Below, piece by piece: positions 26,001 through 38,681 of a stretch of DNA of 64,000 bases (the stretch's first letter is position 1; each line of letters begins with the position of its first letter). Below the pieces are notes generated by a model. The model did not search any database, was not told the DNA's origin, and worked only from the letters and a program-made list of their open reading frames with translations. Made by a program: the position numbers and the translations under genes. This stretch comes from Apis mellifera. Taxonomy: Eukaryota > Arthropoda > Insecta > Hymenoptera > Apidae. The DNA lies in the NCBI RefSeq assembly GCF_003254395.2, contig NC_037645.1, positions 11,841,229 to 11,905,228 on the forward strand. The letters are read 5' to 3'.

Positions 26001-26942
26001 CAAGCGGCAGTTTTGTAAAACGTTTGGAAATCTTTCGCATTGTATAACAATTCGAACAACATTCTCACCTCGTATTTCTGCTCAGAGTTAAGCGGAGTGA
26101 AAATGGCATTACGCGATAGGAACATTCCCTGTTTGTACCACCACAGGAACTTTTGTACGACATTCTAAAATTAATTAAATTTAAGATTCAACTTTTTTAT
26201 TGAAGTTATAAAATAAGAGGTTATATGTTATATTGCGATATATGAGATGTTAGTTGTACAAGTCTCCGATATTTGTCGCTTTACTACTTCGATATTACGT
26301 TTCTTTCAGTTTTAATAAAATATACTACGATTAATACGTTAAAATAACCGGTTTGTAGTATCTAAGTATCTATTCTACACATAATTTATAATTAAAATGA
26401 TTATATTTCTATCTCGATAAATTACAATATTAATTTTATCAAAAATATTTTTATGTTTTGAATAATCGTAAATTAATAAATGAAATCATTTTGATGGATT
26501 TGTTTTATCCATATTAAAATACTAATTTCAACTAATTTCGCAAATAATCATGAAATCAAAATTGAAATAATCAAAATTATATTATTAGTGAAAAAAATAT
26601 TCAATCCGTCATTACTTTAAATCAAGTAAGGTACCCAGGTCTAAATTAATATGGTATCCTACAGTAATTATTCGAAATTCTATAATTCTATCAAAAACCT
26701 TGATAAACAACAATCACCTTGTCCTTATACATGTCCATATTGCTTTCCATGTCGTAGTTCCTGCCTACATCGTACCACTCTGCATCGCTCAAGTCTGCCT
26801 GCCTTACGTAAAGCAACAGGTCGAATATCTTCTTTTGCTTGTGAAGGAAATCCATATCGGCGGTGTGCCTTCCGGCGTAGGAGGCGCCCTGTGCGCCGCA
26901 AATAGCAGCGAGCGCCACCAACAAAACTACCTTCGACAACAT
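23046..26942 (-). CDS. Hexamerin 70 (array copy 3; HEX70b/70c type)
   Basis: Secreted storage hexamerin, most upstream member of the array. Six exons on the minus strand: 26942-26718, 26164-25831, 25210-24789, 24682-24366, 24227-23872 and 23452-23046, in all 686 aa. The signal peptide is about residues 1-18 (LSKVVLLVALAAICGAQG). The protein is unusually rich in Met and Tyr: NAYYYYMREMLPYWMSSS, MYSNGVTFPQR, YYKYKYLNV, FGFPLDRPMWAWNF. Hemocyanin-family landmarks are TKGMMRIFLGPAFDE, LGNVIEGNSDS and GFPERLILPRGKPEGM. Exon count and intron phases (0, 1, 0, 2, 1) equal those of copy 1. Where copy 2 has its additional intron, this gene runs straight through. It is HEX70b or HEX70c; I lean to b from memory of the N-terminus. 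Confidence 0.93.
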
Positions 26943-27040
26943 CCTTGCGATGGATGGAGGGGGAAGGGAAAAAATATCTTTTCACCGTCGACACCCGTCG
27001 TTTCGACGTTTTGTACCGATTATGGGCTTAACGGCGAGCT

Positions 27041-27046
27041 TTTATA
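27041..27046 (-). promoter_or_regulatory. TATA box of hexamerin copy 3
   Basis: TATAAA in AAGTATAAAAGCTCGCCG on the minus strand, about 100 nt upstream of the ATG, so its 5' UTR is longer than that of Hex70a. The intervening DNA is comparatively GC-rich with CGTCG motifs. Confidence 0.7.
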
Positions 27047-30000
27047 CTTATTCGGAATAGGATAATCACATTAAACCTCTGACCCATATCATACTTACCG
27101 AGATACTATGTGTCATCTATATACATTTGTACGGTTGATTAGTAGACACGAATATTTCTTCCAAACGCGATATGATATTTTTTCTTTTTCTTTTTCTTTT
27201 TATTTATTTTTGAAGAAAAAAGGGAGAGAGAGAAAGAGGTAAAATAAAATGATTATGAAAGTCACAGGGCATTCGAAAGAGAAAAAAATGATTTTAAAAG
27301 CTTTTAAAAAGATTTTTTTTTTTTTAAAGAAAGAATTTTTTCAAAATTTCAAATAATTCGCAATTTCAAATAATTCCCAATAGCAGTTTTTCATTCTAAA
27401 CTTTTCGTTTCGACCATTTCGTTTTTTTCTATATGCTACTCATGTGCAATAATTTGAATAATCGAGATTTCGAATAATCGAGATCGATAATTTGGATAAT
27501 CGTGAATCGATTAATCGAATTCCCATTGTATCAGATTAGATTTGAAAGTGTATAAGTGTATAAGTGTATAAGTGTATAAGTGTATCTAGTGTATAAATAA
27601 TGTTAAATGGAAAGCTTAAAAACACTTTCACGCAATTTTTTATTAAATTCACATATTATCAATTCAAATTCTTTTGAATATAATAATCGCAATATTGGAT
27701 AAAAATCGATGTTTAATTTTAAAGAAATTTATTTGAAAATTAGTTAGAATTAGTTAATTTCGAGAAGTTGAATTTTTTTTTTATTAAATTTTTCAAAGAT
27801 ATTTTTTAGCTTTTGAATTTGGCAATATAGATACATTTATAGAGACCATTATATTTATATAAATACACAAATCACGCAAAAAGTCAAACTAAATTTCATA
27901 AAAAATCTCTAGGATTTAGAAAGAATTAGAAAGGATTAAATATCAATTATTTCTCCTGTTAAAGAAATTTTTAGAAAAATAAATAGAATTATTTTCAAAT
28001 AATAAATAAATTTAAATTAACTCTTCGTATTTATTCATTTACAATATTACCTCCATTTGTGAAAATTTTAAATAAATGCCATCTATCTTTGGCAAGTAAC
28101 AAAGATAAATTCAAAAATTAATTGCATTCGAGATAAAAATTTGCAATTCATAATCTTGATTGAAATAATCGAATTATTTTAATTCTACATTCTTTTAAAA
28201 TTATTTCAAATTGATTCTTATTTTATTATTCCAGTATATATTATTAATGTAATTCTTCATATTTTTCTTCGCAACGATCTATTTCTTCGCATTTTCGAAA
28301 GAAAATATTACGAAAAAAAAAATAAATACAACGTAACAGACAAACATTATTCCTATGATATATCAAATAATTATTGTTATTTCAAGAATATAATTCTCTA
28401 AGCGATATCATAATAATATTCAAAATACAAAAAAGAATTGTTCCTTGTAAAATTTTGTAAAAAAATATTTACGAAAAGATAAGTTTTTCCTTTTCTAAAA
28501 AACAAAATTCTCATCATGGAAATGTAACAAATGGAAATCGATTGGATTTTATTTAAGTAGTATTTATTAGTATTATTATTATTTTTTTTTTTTAATCTTT
28601 TTTCATCATTTGAATTACGTATCAAACATATTTTTTTATTATTCTTCTCATATTTAAAAATCGATGAATATTTAATAAGATAGATGTTTAAATCGTATTA
28701 CTACATATAATTCGTAATAATAAAAAAATCATACAAAATATTTTTTTATTTCTGATAAAGGATTAAATGATAAAGGATTAAAAAAAATTAAAACATCGAG
28801 TTTTAATTTTCAATAGGTATTAACCTTCAGATAAAAATATCTTAAATCGCTCGTGCAACGTTCTTTATTATTTACAGAACTGAAAGAAAAATATTCCATT
28901 ACGAAAAATATTCCATGTATTCGTGCTATAGAAATTAATTATTTAAAATTAAAGAGGCTAAAGTAGTAATTTTTTGACAAAACAATTTGAAAAGAACTGG
29001 AAATTTATCCAAGATATATGTAATTTTTATAATCGCGAATAAAACAAATTATTATTTATAAGAGATTTATAATTAACATTAACATGATTTGAATCGAGAT
29101 AAATCATCCATCTTTCTTTTACTCGAATAATAAATAAATAAATAAATAAGTATGAGATATAAAAATTTTATAATTCATATTCATGTGGAGATGAAGATAT
29201 TAATAAAGTTTAATATTTAAATTAAATATATATATATATTACAATATTATAATAACATTAATAATCAAATATCAAACATTAAAAAAAGAGCTATTATTTT
29301 AGCAAATATTGTAAATCATTCGTATTTTATATTCCATTCGAATTGGTAAATCATGATCTCGTGTAAATATTCTTATATGAATTCTTTTCCATCACACAAA
29401 GAAATGTAAACAAATATTGTTTGAATGAAAAATTCTCCTACGATCATTCTTAGTAAATATATTGTTGATCAATCCTTGTATGTTTCTATGTTATATATAA
29501 AACGCTGTGCCGTATCTTCCTCTTTGTGGGAAGATAAATATTTTGAATTTGTTCAAAGTTATTAATCATTTTCTAGATCAAATTTTAATTTTAAACTTCG
29601 TTAAAAAATCCTGATAATTTGACAGCAATGATTATTATTATTAATCATGAATTATGAAAAGATCTTAAATAAATTAAATTATTTATTAATTTGTATATAA
29701 GTAAATCAATAATGAAGGAAAATGAATAAGAAGAATGGATATCTCGTATCGTGTACAATTGGACCAATATTGTGAGTGTATAATTTATAATTTCGTTATT
29801 GATTTAATTATCGATAAATACGGTATATAAGGTCAATATCTTGAACTTTCGAAGGGAAAATTTCGTACATTTTATCAACTACACCGATAAATGATTAAAA
29901 TATATTTTTATTCGAAATAATTAAGATACGGCAATTTTGTAATTATTTACTTTATACATGTATATTTCGCTTAAAAATTGCATTAAATGCAAATATGCAT

Positions 30001-30393
30001 TTTAATATAAATTAATTAATAATAAAACGCATTAAAAATACATTTTGGATTGTATTTTTCTTTACATATACAACTTTGATAAAAAATAAAATATTATGCT
30101 TTTAAAAATTCAAATTACACAATTCATTTATTCGCATTATTTGAAGTTTTTATTTATAACCTCTAAAATTTTTCAATAGAGCCACACAAAGATATTTAGG
30201 TATCTCATTTCTCATTTTATAATAATTCATCATTATAGATTCTCTTAGTTATAATTTTATAATTAAATTACATTCCGTGAAAAGAGAAATATTGTATATT
30301 AGATACCTTGAAGAAGTAAAAAACAATTCAATATCAACAAGAACAAATTATTATATTATTACATTGATATTTTTTAATATACTTACGCTATAT
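27047..30393. other. AT-rich spacer upstream of the hexamerin array
   Basis: Upstream region of hexamerin copy 3. Apart from the 8-bp tandem repeat at 27547-27595 and scattered homopolymer runs, I see no gene, element or hexamerin remnant. Any fat-body or hormone-responsive control sites cannot be recognised by eye. Confidence 0.5.
27547..27595. repeat. Minisatellite, 8-bp unit AGTGTATA
   Basis: Four perfect adjacent copies of AGTGTATA (27547-27578), a truncated fifth, then a further copy after CT. Lies 0.6 kb upstream of the hexamerin copy 3 start and is probably length-polymorphic. Confidence 0.85.
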
Positions 30394-30972
30394 TCAATTG
30401 TTTCCATTTCCACACACCGTATGTTTGATTAAATATCTACCTGTACATCTTGGTTTTATTTTCTTTCTCATTTCATGCAACATAGAAGATAATTGATATT
30501 CTTCGCTTCGCATTGGAAACGTAATATTGTGTATCGGAATTTTGTTATATCTTTTATCTATTTTTAGAGGTGATCTTAAAATGTGTAGATAATTACTGGG
30601 ATAGAAGAATGTTCTGAGTATGATTGCCTTTTAAATATAAATTAATTGATTTTAAAAAATATAATTTTAGAAAAAATTTTTTAAATATAAAAAATTTCGA
30701 TTTGACTTTCCTATGAAATAAAAATTATAACTCACCCTCCAATAAAACTCAAGTTCAGTAAAATATTGATCCATCTCAAAACGCCATAATTTCAATATTT
30801 TTTCAAAATTTTCATCTCTTAAATATTTTTGAGATAAGCTTTCCGAATATTTTTTTGAACGTTTTTCTAATTCAGCTTTTATATCTATTATATATCTTTT
30901 GAGAAACATGGCCATAGAACCATACTGAGACGATGCAAAAATTATATCGTTCGCTGAAGGTAGTATATCCAT
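30394..30972 (-). CDS. Unknown two-exon gene, 156-aa basic protein
   Basis: Not recognised. Exon 1 is 30972-30736 (79 codons from an ATG) and ends on AGG followed by GTGAGT. Exon 2 is 30627-30394 after TTTAAAAG, giving 77 more codons and a TGA; both halves join in phase 0. The protein has no signal peptide or membrane segment. The first half is helical and charged (DIKAELEKRSKKYSES, DENFEKILKLWRFEMDQYF) with many aromatics. The second half is basic and proline-containing (YLHILRSPLKIDKRYNKIP, MLHEMRKKIKPRCTGRYL) with two cysteines. Composition is far less Ile/Asn/Phe-dominated than chance frames in this DNA, and the two long frames joined by consensus splice sites support a real gene. An upstream frame to 30996 could mean a further 5' exon. 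It runs in the same direction as the hexamerins but shows no likeness to them. Confidence 0.6.
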
Positions 30973-33735
30973 GTCCTTAGATTTTTCACCTTCCAACTTT
31001 TATAATCAATAATTTATTATTTAAATTGCATCAGCACCTGGGATAAGTCTTATTCATCGTATAAAGAATATTTAATCTTAAGAATTTAAATTTCTAGTTT
31101 TAAGCAATTAAAAAAAAATTTTAAATTTCAAATGTATATAAGAAATAACGATGATTTACTTGAATTATGAAAATCTACCAAAGGATTGATGAAAATGTCA
31201 AGTCTTAATCAATGTACAAGTAGGTTATCTTTACAATCTTAAAATGAGAATATTGCTCTTAATTGAAAATTCCTGTGATAATTTTAAACAACGTTTTCTT
31301 TTTTTGTGAAAATTCTCGTTAAAAAATTATTAAGGAAAAATGCAAACCAATCACAGAGCACGTAGTCTAGTCGAATACAATAAAACAATAGCCAAATAAG
31401 AGTCACTGATCAAGCACAAACAAATCGAAGCACATACGTCGAGAAAAGTTTGAATATAATAAATATTTTTTTATTGATAAAAAATTATATCGAATTATAA
31501 CCCAAACAATAAATAAACTGTAATTTCCAATATACAGGATCAACAATTGTTGATTTTTTTTTGTTGATCAAATTGAAGATCAAAAATATCTCTCGCAGTT
31601 GTTTATATCAATCATAATAAAAGCGAACACAGCTACTAGCATTACATATAGATACCAGATGCTTTGTCTCGTATATTCTATTTAAGATTATTTATTGAAA
31701 CCTTTATAGGTTTATGTTAAATGAAAAGATATCCAAAATATCCAAATATTAACATAAATAGGATTAAAATAGGTAATATTTCAAACAATATTTCAATATT
31801 TAGAACAAAATATCTTGTTAAATTGAAATCTAACTTTAAAATAATGGCAAAAATAATTTTTGACTATTATAATATTATAAATTTAAAGATATATACATAC
31901 GATTAATTTTTAAGATAGTAAAATTTACTTGGTATATATTATAATTTGATATAAATAATAAAAAATATTCAAATTAAAAAAAAAATAGATGTATTTATAC
32001 TTTTTACTACTTTTATTATTTTTTAAATAAATAGATTTATTATTATTACTTTTAAATATAAAACGATTAAAAATAACATTTTAAATTAATTATTAAATTT
32101 ATAATTTAAAATAACAAAGAGAAAGAATAAATAATAATACGTTAAATTTTTATATACTATATTAAAACTTACTTTCTTATAAAATTATATTCGTATAATC
32201 TTTATCACTTTTGATTTCTTAAAAAATATATTCAAGTATTCAAAATTATTAAAATAGGCAAAATAAGAGTTTTTTCTATTATTTAATTTCGTTAACATAA
32301 ACAAAGTGAATTCAGTTACAGATTGAAGTGTTATATTTATTATGTATTATAAACATTATATAGTATAATTGAACATTTAATAAATGAGAGAAAATAATTT
32401 GATTGAATATTTTTATTATTTATAATTATATAATAATTACTTTTATTATTTATGAAAAAAATAAAAAAATAGATATAATAATAATTTATAATGATAATAT
32501 ATTTTTAAAATTTTTTTTTAATTGTCTCTAAACACAAACTTTTGCGAAATTTTTTTAAATAAAAAAAGAAATAATTTAGAAATAATAATAGATAAAAATT
32601 AGAAAATCAATACCATCTTTAGAACATTATAAATGAAACTAATATACAAACGGAAAGAGAAATAATAAAAGATGAAATAAAAATTGAGAAATTAGCAATT
32701 TAGTATGCCATAAATAAAATTAATACATATAAAGAAATACAATAGAATAGAGACAATAGAGAATAGAAATATTCTAGAATAGAGACAAAGTAGGAATTGA
32801 TTATCACCGCCATCTCTTGAATATTGTATACATCTTTCTTCCTTAAAAGCAAAATATAGCAATGATTTTTAATTCTTATTCTATCATATTCTAATTTTTA
32901 AGAGATATCTTTACCAGTCAAGAAATGACCCTAATGATCAATTCCTATTCTATCTCTATTCTTTTTTTTTGTTGTTAAATTTTTCTTCTATTTATTAGTT
33001 TTATTTATTTTAGAGTGATTTTGATTTTTATTCTATATCTATTCTTCTCTTATTATGCTCTCTTTGTTTATAACTATTTCGCAAAAATTTACTCGAGAAA
33101 TAGCTTCAATTTATATAATTTTTTTTTTAATTTTCCCGCGTAATTATTTTTTTCAACTGTGAGCCATGAAATATAAAACAAATTTACATAGTTATATAAA
33201 CTTATGAATTAAAAATTAGAAAAAATTTCAAATTTTTCACATAATTTCTTCTTTTCAGATTGGCTAATCTAAATTTTGTCTAATAAATATATCATCTTAT
33301 ATCATTATATTTTTGCTTCTTTTCATTGCATATCTACTTACTTAAATTTTTCATATAATGTGGTTAACACGTGATTCTATTTTCAATTTAGATTTTTATT
33401 GTAGAATTTTTATTATACATTTTTATTTTAATAAGTGATATATTTGAAACTTTTGTTAATAAATAGTATAATTGACAAAAATTTATATCTTATATCTGTA
33501 ACATGTTACAATTTATAAATAATAAGGTTAAATAAAAAGTATAATAAAAACAATTTATAACAATTATTAATTGATATATATTGTAATTTTTAAGAAACTT
33601 ATCAATTATATCATTTGGACAATTAACAACTAGACAATTGTTTTTGTTTCTAAAAATAATTTATTAACAAATTATTCATTATAATTAATTTTTAAATATT
33701 AAATAGTTTTAAAAATAGTTTTTTTTTGTTTTGTG
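30973..33735. other. AT-rich spacer upstream of tRNase Z
   Basis: Between two genes pointing away from each other, so it must contain the promoters of both. The segment around 31340-31450 is slightly less AT-rich and may be the start region of the unknown gene. No other structure seen. Confidence 0.5.
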
Positions 33736-36700
33736 ATGTTAGAAAATATTGTGCACTGTTTTAAGTGCATCATTAGAAATTTTCACAACACTAAAAAATC
33801 ATATAAAACAACTATATGTGAAACAAATAAATTGAGAATGCAAAAAATGAAACAGTCTAAATCTTATATACATTTTAATGCAAAATTAAAGGTATTTAAA
33901 ATATTTATAGATGAAATGAATTAATGTTAAATAAATTAATTCTATATTAAAATTTATAATAACGATAATGAAATTTTATTTAAATTTAATATTTAAAAAC
34001 AGGTACTTGGCAGTGGAGCACTTGGAACCCCAGAAAATATATTTTTTATAACTGATCGTGCTAATTATATATTTAATTGTGGAGAAGGTACTCAACGTTT
34101 AAGTCAAGAACATCATTGTAAATTATCCAAAGTTTATAATATATTTTTGACACATGTTTCTTGGAAAAATGTTGGAGGTATTCCAGGTTTACTTTTAACA
34201 GCACAATCAAATGGTCTAAAAGAAATAAATATTCATTGTCCAGAAGGATTTGATAGTTTTATAGAAACAATTCAATCATTTATATCTTTACCACATCTAA
34301 AAATTTCTTATCCTGTGATCGATGAATCTAAAATATATAATGATGATATAATGAATGTTTCATATATTCCTATAACAAAATCTTTCAACAATACTGAAAA
34401 AAGTTCTTTAAATTTAAGTAATAAAGAACAATGTCACACAAATATAAATGGTAAAAGAATTATTAATGAAAAAACAGAAGAGGAAGAAATAAAAACAGAA
34501 AAAAAAGTAAAAAGGATTCCACGTTTATTATGTTTTATTTGTGAAGTTCATTCAAAACCTGGAAAATTGTTAGTAGATAAATGTATAGATTTAGGTTTAC
34601 GACCTGGGCCACATTTAGATTTATTAAAACGAGGAATGAATTTTACTAAAGAAGATGGAACAATTATTTATAGTAGAGATGTAGTAGAATCATCTCAACC
34701 TAAAACTACTTTTATAGGTAATTCTAAAAATATTTAAATCTATGATAAACAATTTAAATAATATTAACAAATATTAAACAACGACAAATATAAAATATAT
34801 ATATAATAATATTAACAAATATAAAATATAAAAATAATAACAAATATTAAATTATTTTGTAATTATTTTTTTTAATTGTTTTACTTTATTTTTATTAATT
34901 TATTTATTAATTTATAATATTAAAAAATAATTAAAAATATTTTGTTTAAAAAATGAAGATAACTTTGAATAATTATAATTTAAAAAATATCAAATTATCT
35001 TTTCTATTATTAAATTTCTATTATTAAGTTCAATTAATTAAAAATTTGTTAAAAATTTTTTTCAGTTTTAGAATGTCCAACAGAAGAATATTTGGATTCC
35101 ATTATAAATCATCCTACTTTTTTAAAATATCAAACAGAATCAACAAAAAAGGAAAATGAAGTTTTTTGCATATTTCATTTTACTCCTGAAAAAATTTTCA
35201 CAACTCAACAATATCAAGATTGGATAAAAAAGTTTTCCTCAAAAACAGAACATGTAATTTTAAATGATGAAAATACTTGTATGGGCAGTGAAGCTGTTTA
35301 TAAGAATCAATCTTTATTAAATATGTTGCATCCTGAAATATTTCCTTTATTAAATAAAGATTGTTTTGAAAACGATAAAGAGGTAAAATGTTTCAAATTA
35401 AATAATAATAAAGATATATTTAATAAAATAATATTCATTTCTTTAATATAAAAATTAATATATTAAAAAAATTAAAAAAATGAATAATTAGAAAATTCTA
35501 TATTTCAGACTAAGAATAATAAGTTTCATCGTGCTAGAACAGCACAAATATTAAATATACGACCAAATTTAAGTAATTTAATTAATAATCAAATTTATAA
35601 GGAATCACAAAATTATATTGATGAAGTTTTAAAAATTCCTAATCTTACAAATGTTTTAGAGGAATTAAAAGTAATTATTAATGAAAAATCATCAGAATTT
35701 AATTTAAATAATATTTCTGACTATCCACGAATTATAATGTTAGGTACTGGTTGTAGTGTACCAAATAAAATTAGAAATACAAGTAGTATTCTTTTACGAA
35801 TTAATAAAGATAGTAGCATTTTATTGGATTGTGGAGAAGGTACTCTTGGTCAAATTATTAGATACTATGGGGTTTCAGAAGGTCTTAATATTTTACGTTC
35901 TATTAAGGTACGTCACTTACATTTTAAAATTAATAAAATTAATAAAATTATTTTTGATTTTAGAACATTGATATTCATATTTTAATTGATGTTTACAATT
36001 TTCTTTTAGTAACAATAAAATACTAATCTTTTTTTTTTAGGCTATTTATGTATCACATATACATGCAGATCACCATTTAGGACTAATTGGTTTATTATTA
36101 CAAAGAAAAAAAATTACAAATCAAAAATTATATTTACTATCACCGAGAAATATGATGCCATGGCTAAATTTTTACAATGATCGATTTGAATCTATTGTCC
36201 ATCAATATATTTTAATGGATAATAATAATCTATATCTAAATTATCATAAGTCCACAACTTTAGAACTTGATCTATACAATAAATTAGATATTAAAGAAAT
36301 AAATACAATTCATGTTCCACATTGTAAATTTTCATTTGGTATTGCTATTATTCTCAAAAATGATAAAAAAATTGTTTATAGGTAAGATAAATAAAATATA
36401 TAACTTAAAAATTAAATAATTTTATATTTTAACAATTCATAATTCAAAATGTATTCATATTTCAGTGGTGATACTTTATTTTGTCAGAATCTTATAACTT
36501 TAGGACAAAATTGTGATTTATTAATTCATGAAGCAACTATGGAAGATGGTCTTGAAAAATTAGCAGAAAGTAAATTACATTCAACTACTTCTCAAGCAAT
36601 AAATGTTGGAAAATTTATGAATGCGAAGTTTATATTATTGACGCATTTCAGTCAACGTTATTCAAAGATTCCTTCTATTCCAGACAAAGAAACAAATGTT

Positions 36701-36814
36701 GGACTAGCTTATGATTTCATGGAGTTTAAATTACCACAATTACCATTGTTACCTTTTTTCTATCCATGTATAAAAGTAATGTTTAATGAATATAATAAAG
36801 TAATGACTAATTAA
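33736..36814 (+). CDS. RNaseZ: Ribonuclease Z, long form (ELAC2)
   Basis: Endonuclease that cuts the 3' trailer from precursor tRNAs in nucleus and mitochondria. Six exons on the plus strand: 33736-33891, 34003-34717, 35066-35382, 35509-35907, 36041-36381 and 36466-36814, in all 758 aa, in the range of long-form enzymes. The N-terminal beta-lactamase-like half starts at about residue 53 (VLGSGALGTPEN, FNCGEGTQR) and lacks the metal ligands, as expected. The C-terminal half is catalytic: the PxKxRN loop PNKIRN at 481-486, the HxHxDH metal motif in SHIHADHHLG (H535, H537, D539, H540), YSGDT near 642-646, and LHSTTSQA followed by LLTHFSQRY. Exon 1 encodes 52 residues, basic and poor in acids, a plausible mitochondrial presequence. 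A Lys/Glu-rich insert (KTEEEEIKTEKKVKR) lies in the N half. Confidence 0.93.
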
Positions 36815-38681
36815 ACACTCACAATATATTATTAATTATTATACTTAAAGATACTTGAAAAATTATTTCTGTTATATAAAATAAATTATCTTTTTTCGGA
36901 CTAGCTTTTTTATAAAATTATAAAAGTCGATTAATAGTGTTAGATATTGACTTAAGAATGAATAATATTAAAAGGCTATGATTCTGGAAAATGGTAGATG
37001 AGAAAAATTTTAATAAACAAATGTTTAATAGCAGAATTTATTGCTTACATAATGCATTTAGATTATCCCGCTTTCCTCCAATATGATAAATAACATAAAC
37101 TACAGATAGTTTTGCCGAAGTAACGACCTTAATATTAATCTTGTTTGTATATGAAAAATAGAGAGCAGATAAAAAAAATATCATATAAAAGATAAAAGCA
37201 TATCGAAAAATAATTATTCTCTTTTTGTCGAATCAAAATATCAATATATTCGAAAAATATTGAAATTCGACAAAAAAAAAATGTTACTTATAAGCTAATC
37301 GATAAATTACACGCCCACAAAATTAGTACTAATCCATGTATAAAATTTACGATTTTAATATTTTCTAAGCGGGTTGTGACGTAAAATTCTTTTATAGAAA
37401 TAGCTGTAAAAATGTTTCGACCATTGCACAGCTCACGGAATGTGAATTTCTTATGTAGAAAAAGCGTGATCTCAAATTATACAGATTAATTCGATTATTG
37501 CATCGATTTTTTTGAAAATATACACTAGATAGCAAGTTTATAATGATATGATATATTTGTGCATGACATTCTATAATAGTTTATTCTATAATCGTATATA
37601 ATTGAATAATATAAAAAAAAATATATTTATATATATGGAATGATTACTTTTATTAACTGAAATACTATGTATATTATTTATTAACAAATTTCGAAATATG
37701 CTGTCTAGTGTATTAATTGTTTTACAATAATTCATTATTAATTAGTGTTGATATTAATATTGATACGAAGACTAGAAAATAAAATTTTTTTTTAACACTT
37801 AAACGATCGGTTAAATTCTTTGTTATTTTTTATTTTATTTTATTCTTATAAGATAAATTATTAACAAAATATTTCCATTATTAATTAAATAAAATTATCA
37901 ATTATAAGATTTAAGTAAAGTAAGACGAAAAATTATAAAATGTTAAATTGTAAACATATTTACAATATTATAAAAGATTGCTATAGTAGTTATTATATTG
38001 CTTGATGATTATAAAATTAGAAAAATTTTATTAATAAATATAATGTTCTTATGTAAAATTACCGATCAATTAAGTATCAAATATTGAAAAATAAATATCT
38101 CAAGTAATATATTAAATTAAAGAAAGTATAATTCAACAAATATTCAATTATTCTATGGTCAAAAAACAATGAAAAATATTAATTTTTTTTTTAAATTATT
38201 AGAATACGATGTAATAACCGCTAATTATTCTGTAAATATGCGAATGATCAGTCTTATTCGGTATTTTATGAATAGAAAAGTCGTAGTTAGAAGTATAAAA
38301 GAATCGTAAAAAAATTAATTCGACGATGTACTTCTAATTAAGTACTCGGTAGGAGCTTTTTCCGTACTTGTAAATATCATATTAGATTACATTCGAAGCT
38401 ATAAAAAGGGCAAAATTTTAGCTATGTTCTTTTAAAAATTTAATCCAACATTTGTATATTTCTTTCTTTTTTCTCATTTTTGATATTTAGAATATAATCA
38501 AAAAATATAAATTGTTAAATCCTTCAATGAATCATTCAAATTAAATATGTTTTTCTAGATCATTTTTACTAAAACTTTGAATATTTATATCTATTACATG
38601 TGACATCTTTTTAAATATAAAAAGTGAATTGCTTGAATAAAGTTTTAAATGAACATAGCATAGACATGATTATTTAATCAA
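36815..38681. other. Spacer between convergent tRNase Z and fascin genes
   Basis: Contains the 3' UTRs of both converging genes. A segment at about 37050-37480 is a little less AT-rich but has no open frame. Nothing else seen. Confidence 0.5.
36880..36885 (+). terminator. Poly(A) signal of tRNase Z
   Basis: AATAAA on the plus strand about 65 nt past the stop codon. Confidence 0.5.

Noticed and set aside
26700..27065. 121-codon plus-strand frame over the first exon of hexamerin copy 3
   Set aside because: Antisense shadow of the signal-peptide exon and TATA region; no family likeness.
31055..31057. ATG upstream of the unknown two-exon gene as an additional first exon (MNKTYPR)
   Set aside because: Its possible donor (CAG, then GTGCTG) would join out of frame with the exon at 30996-30736.
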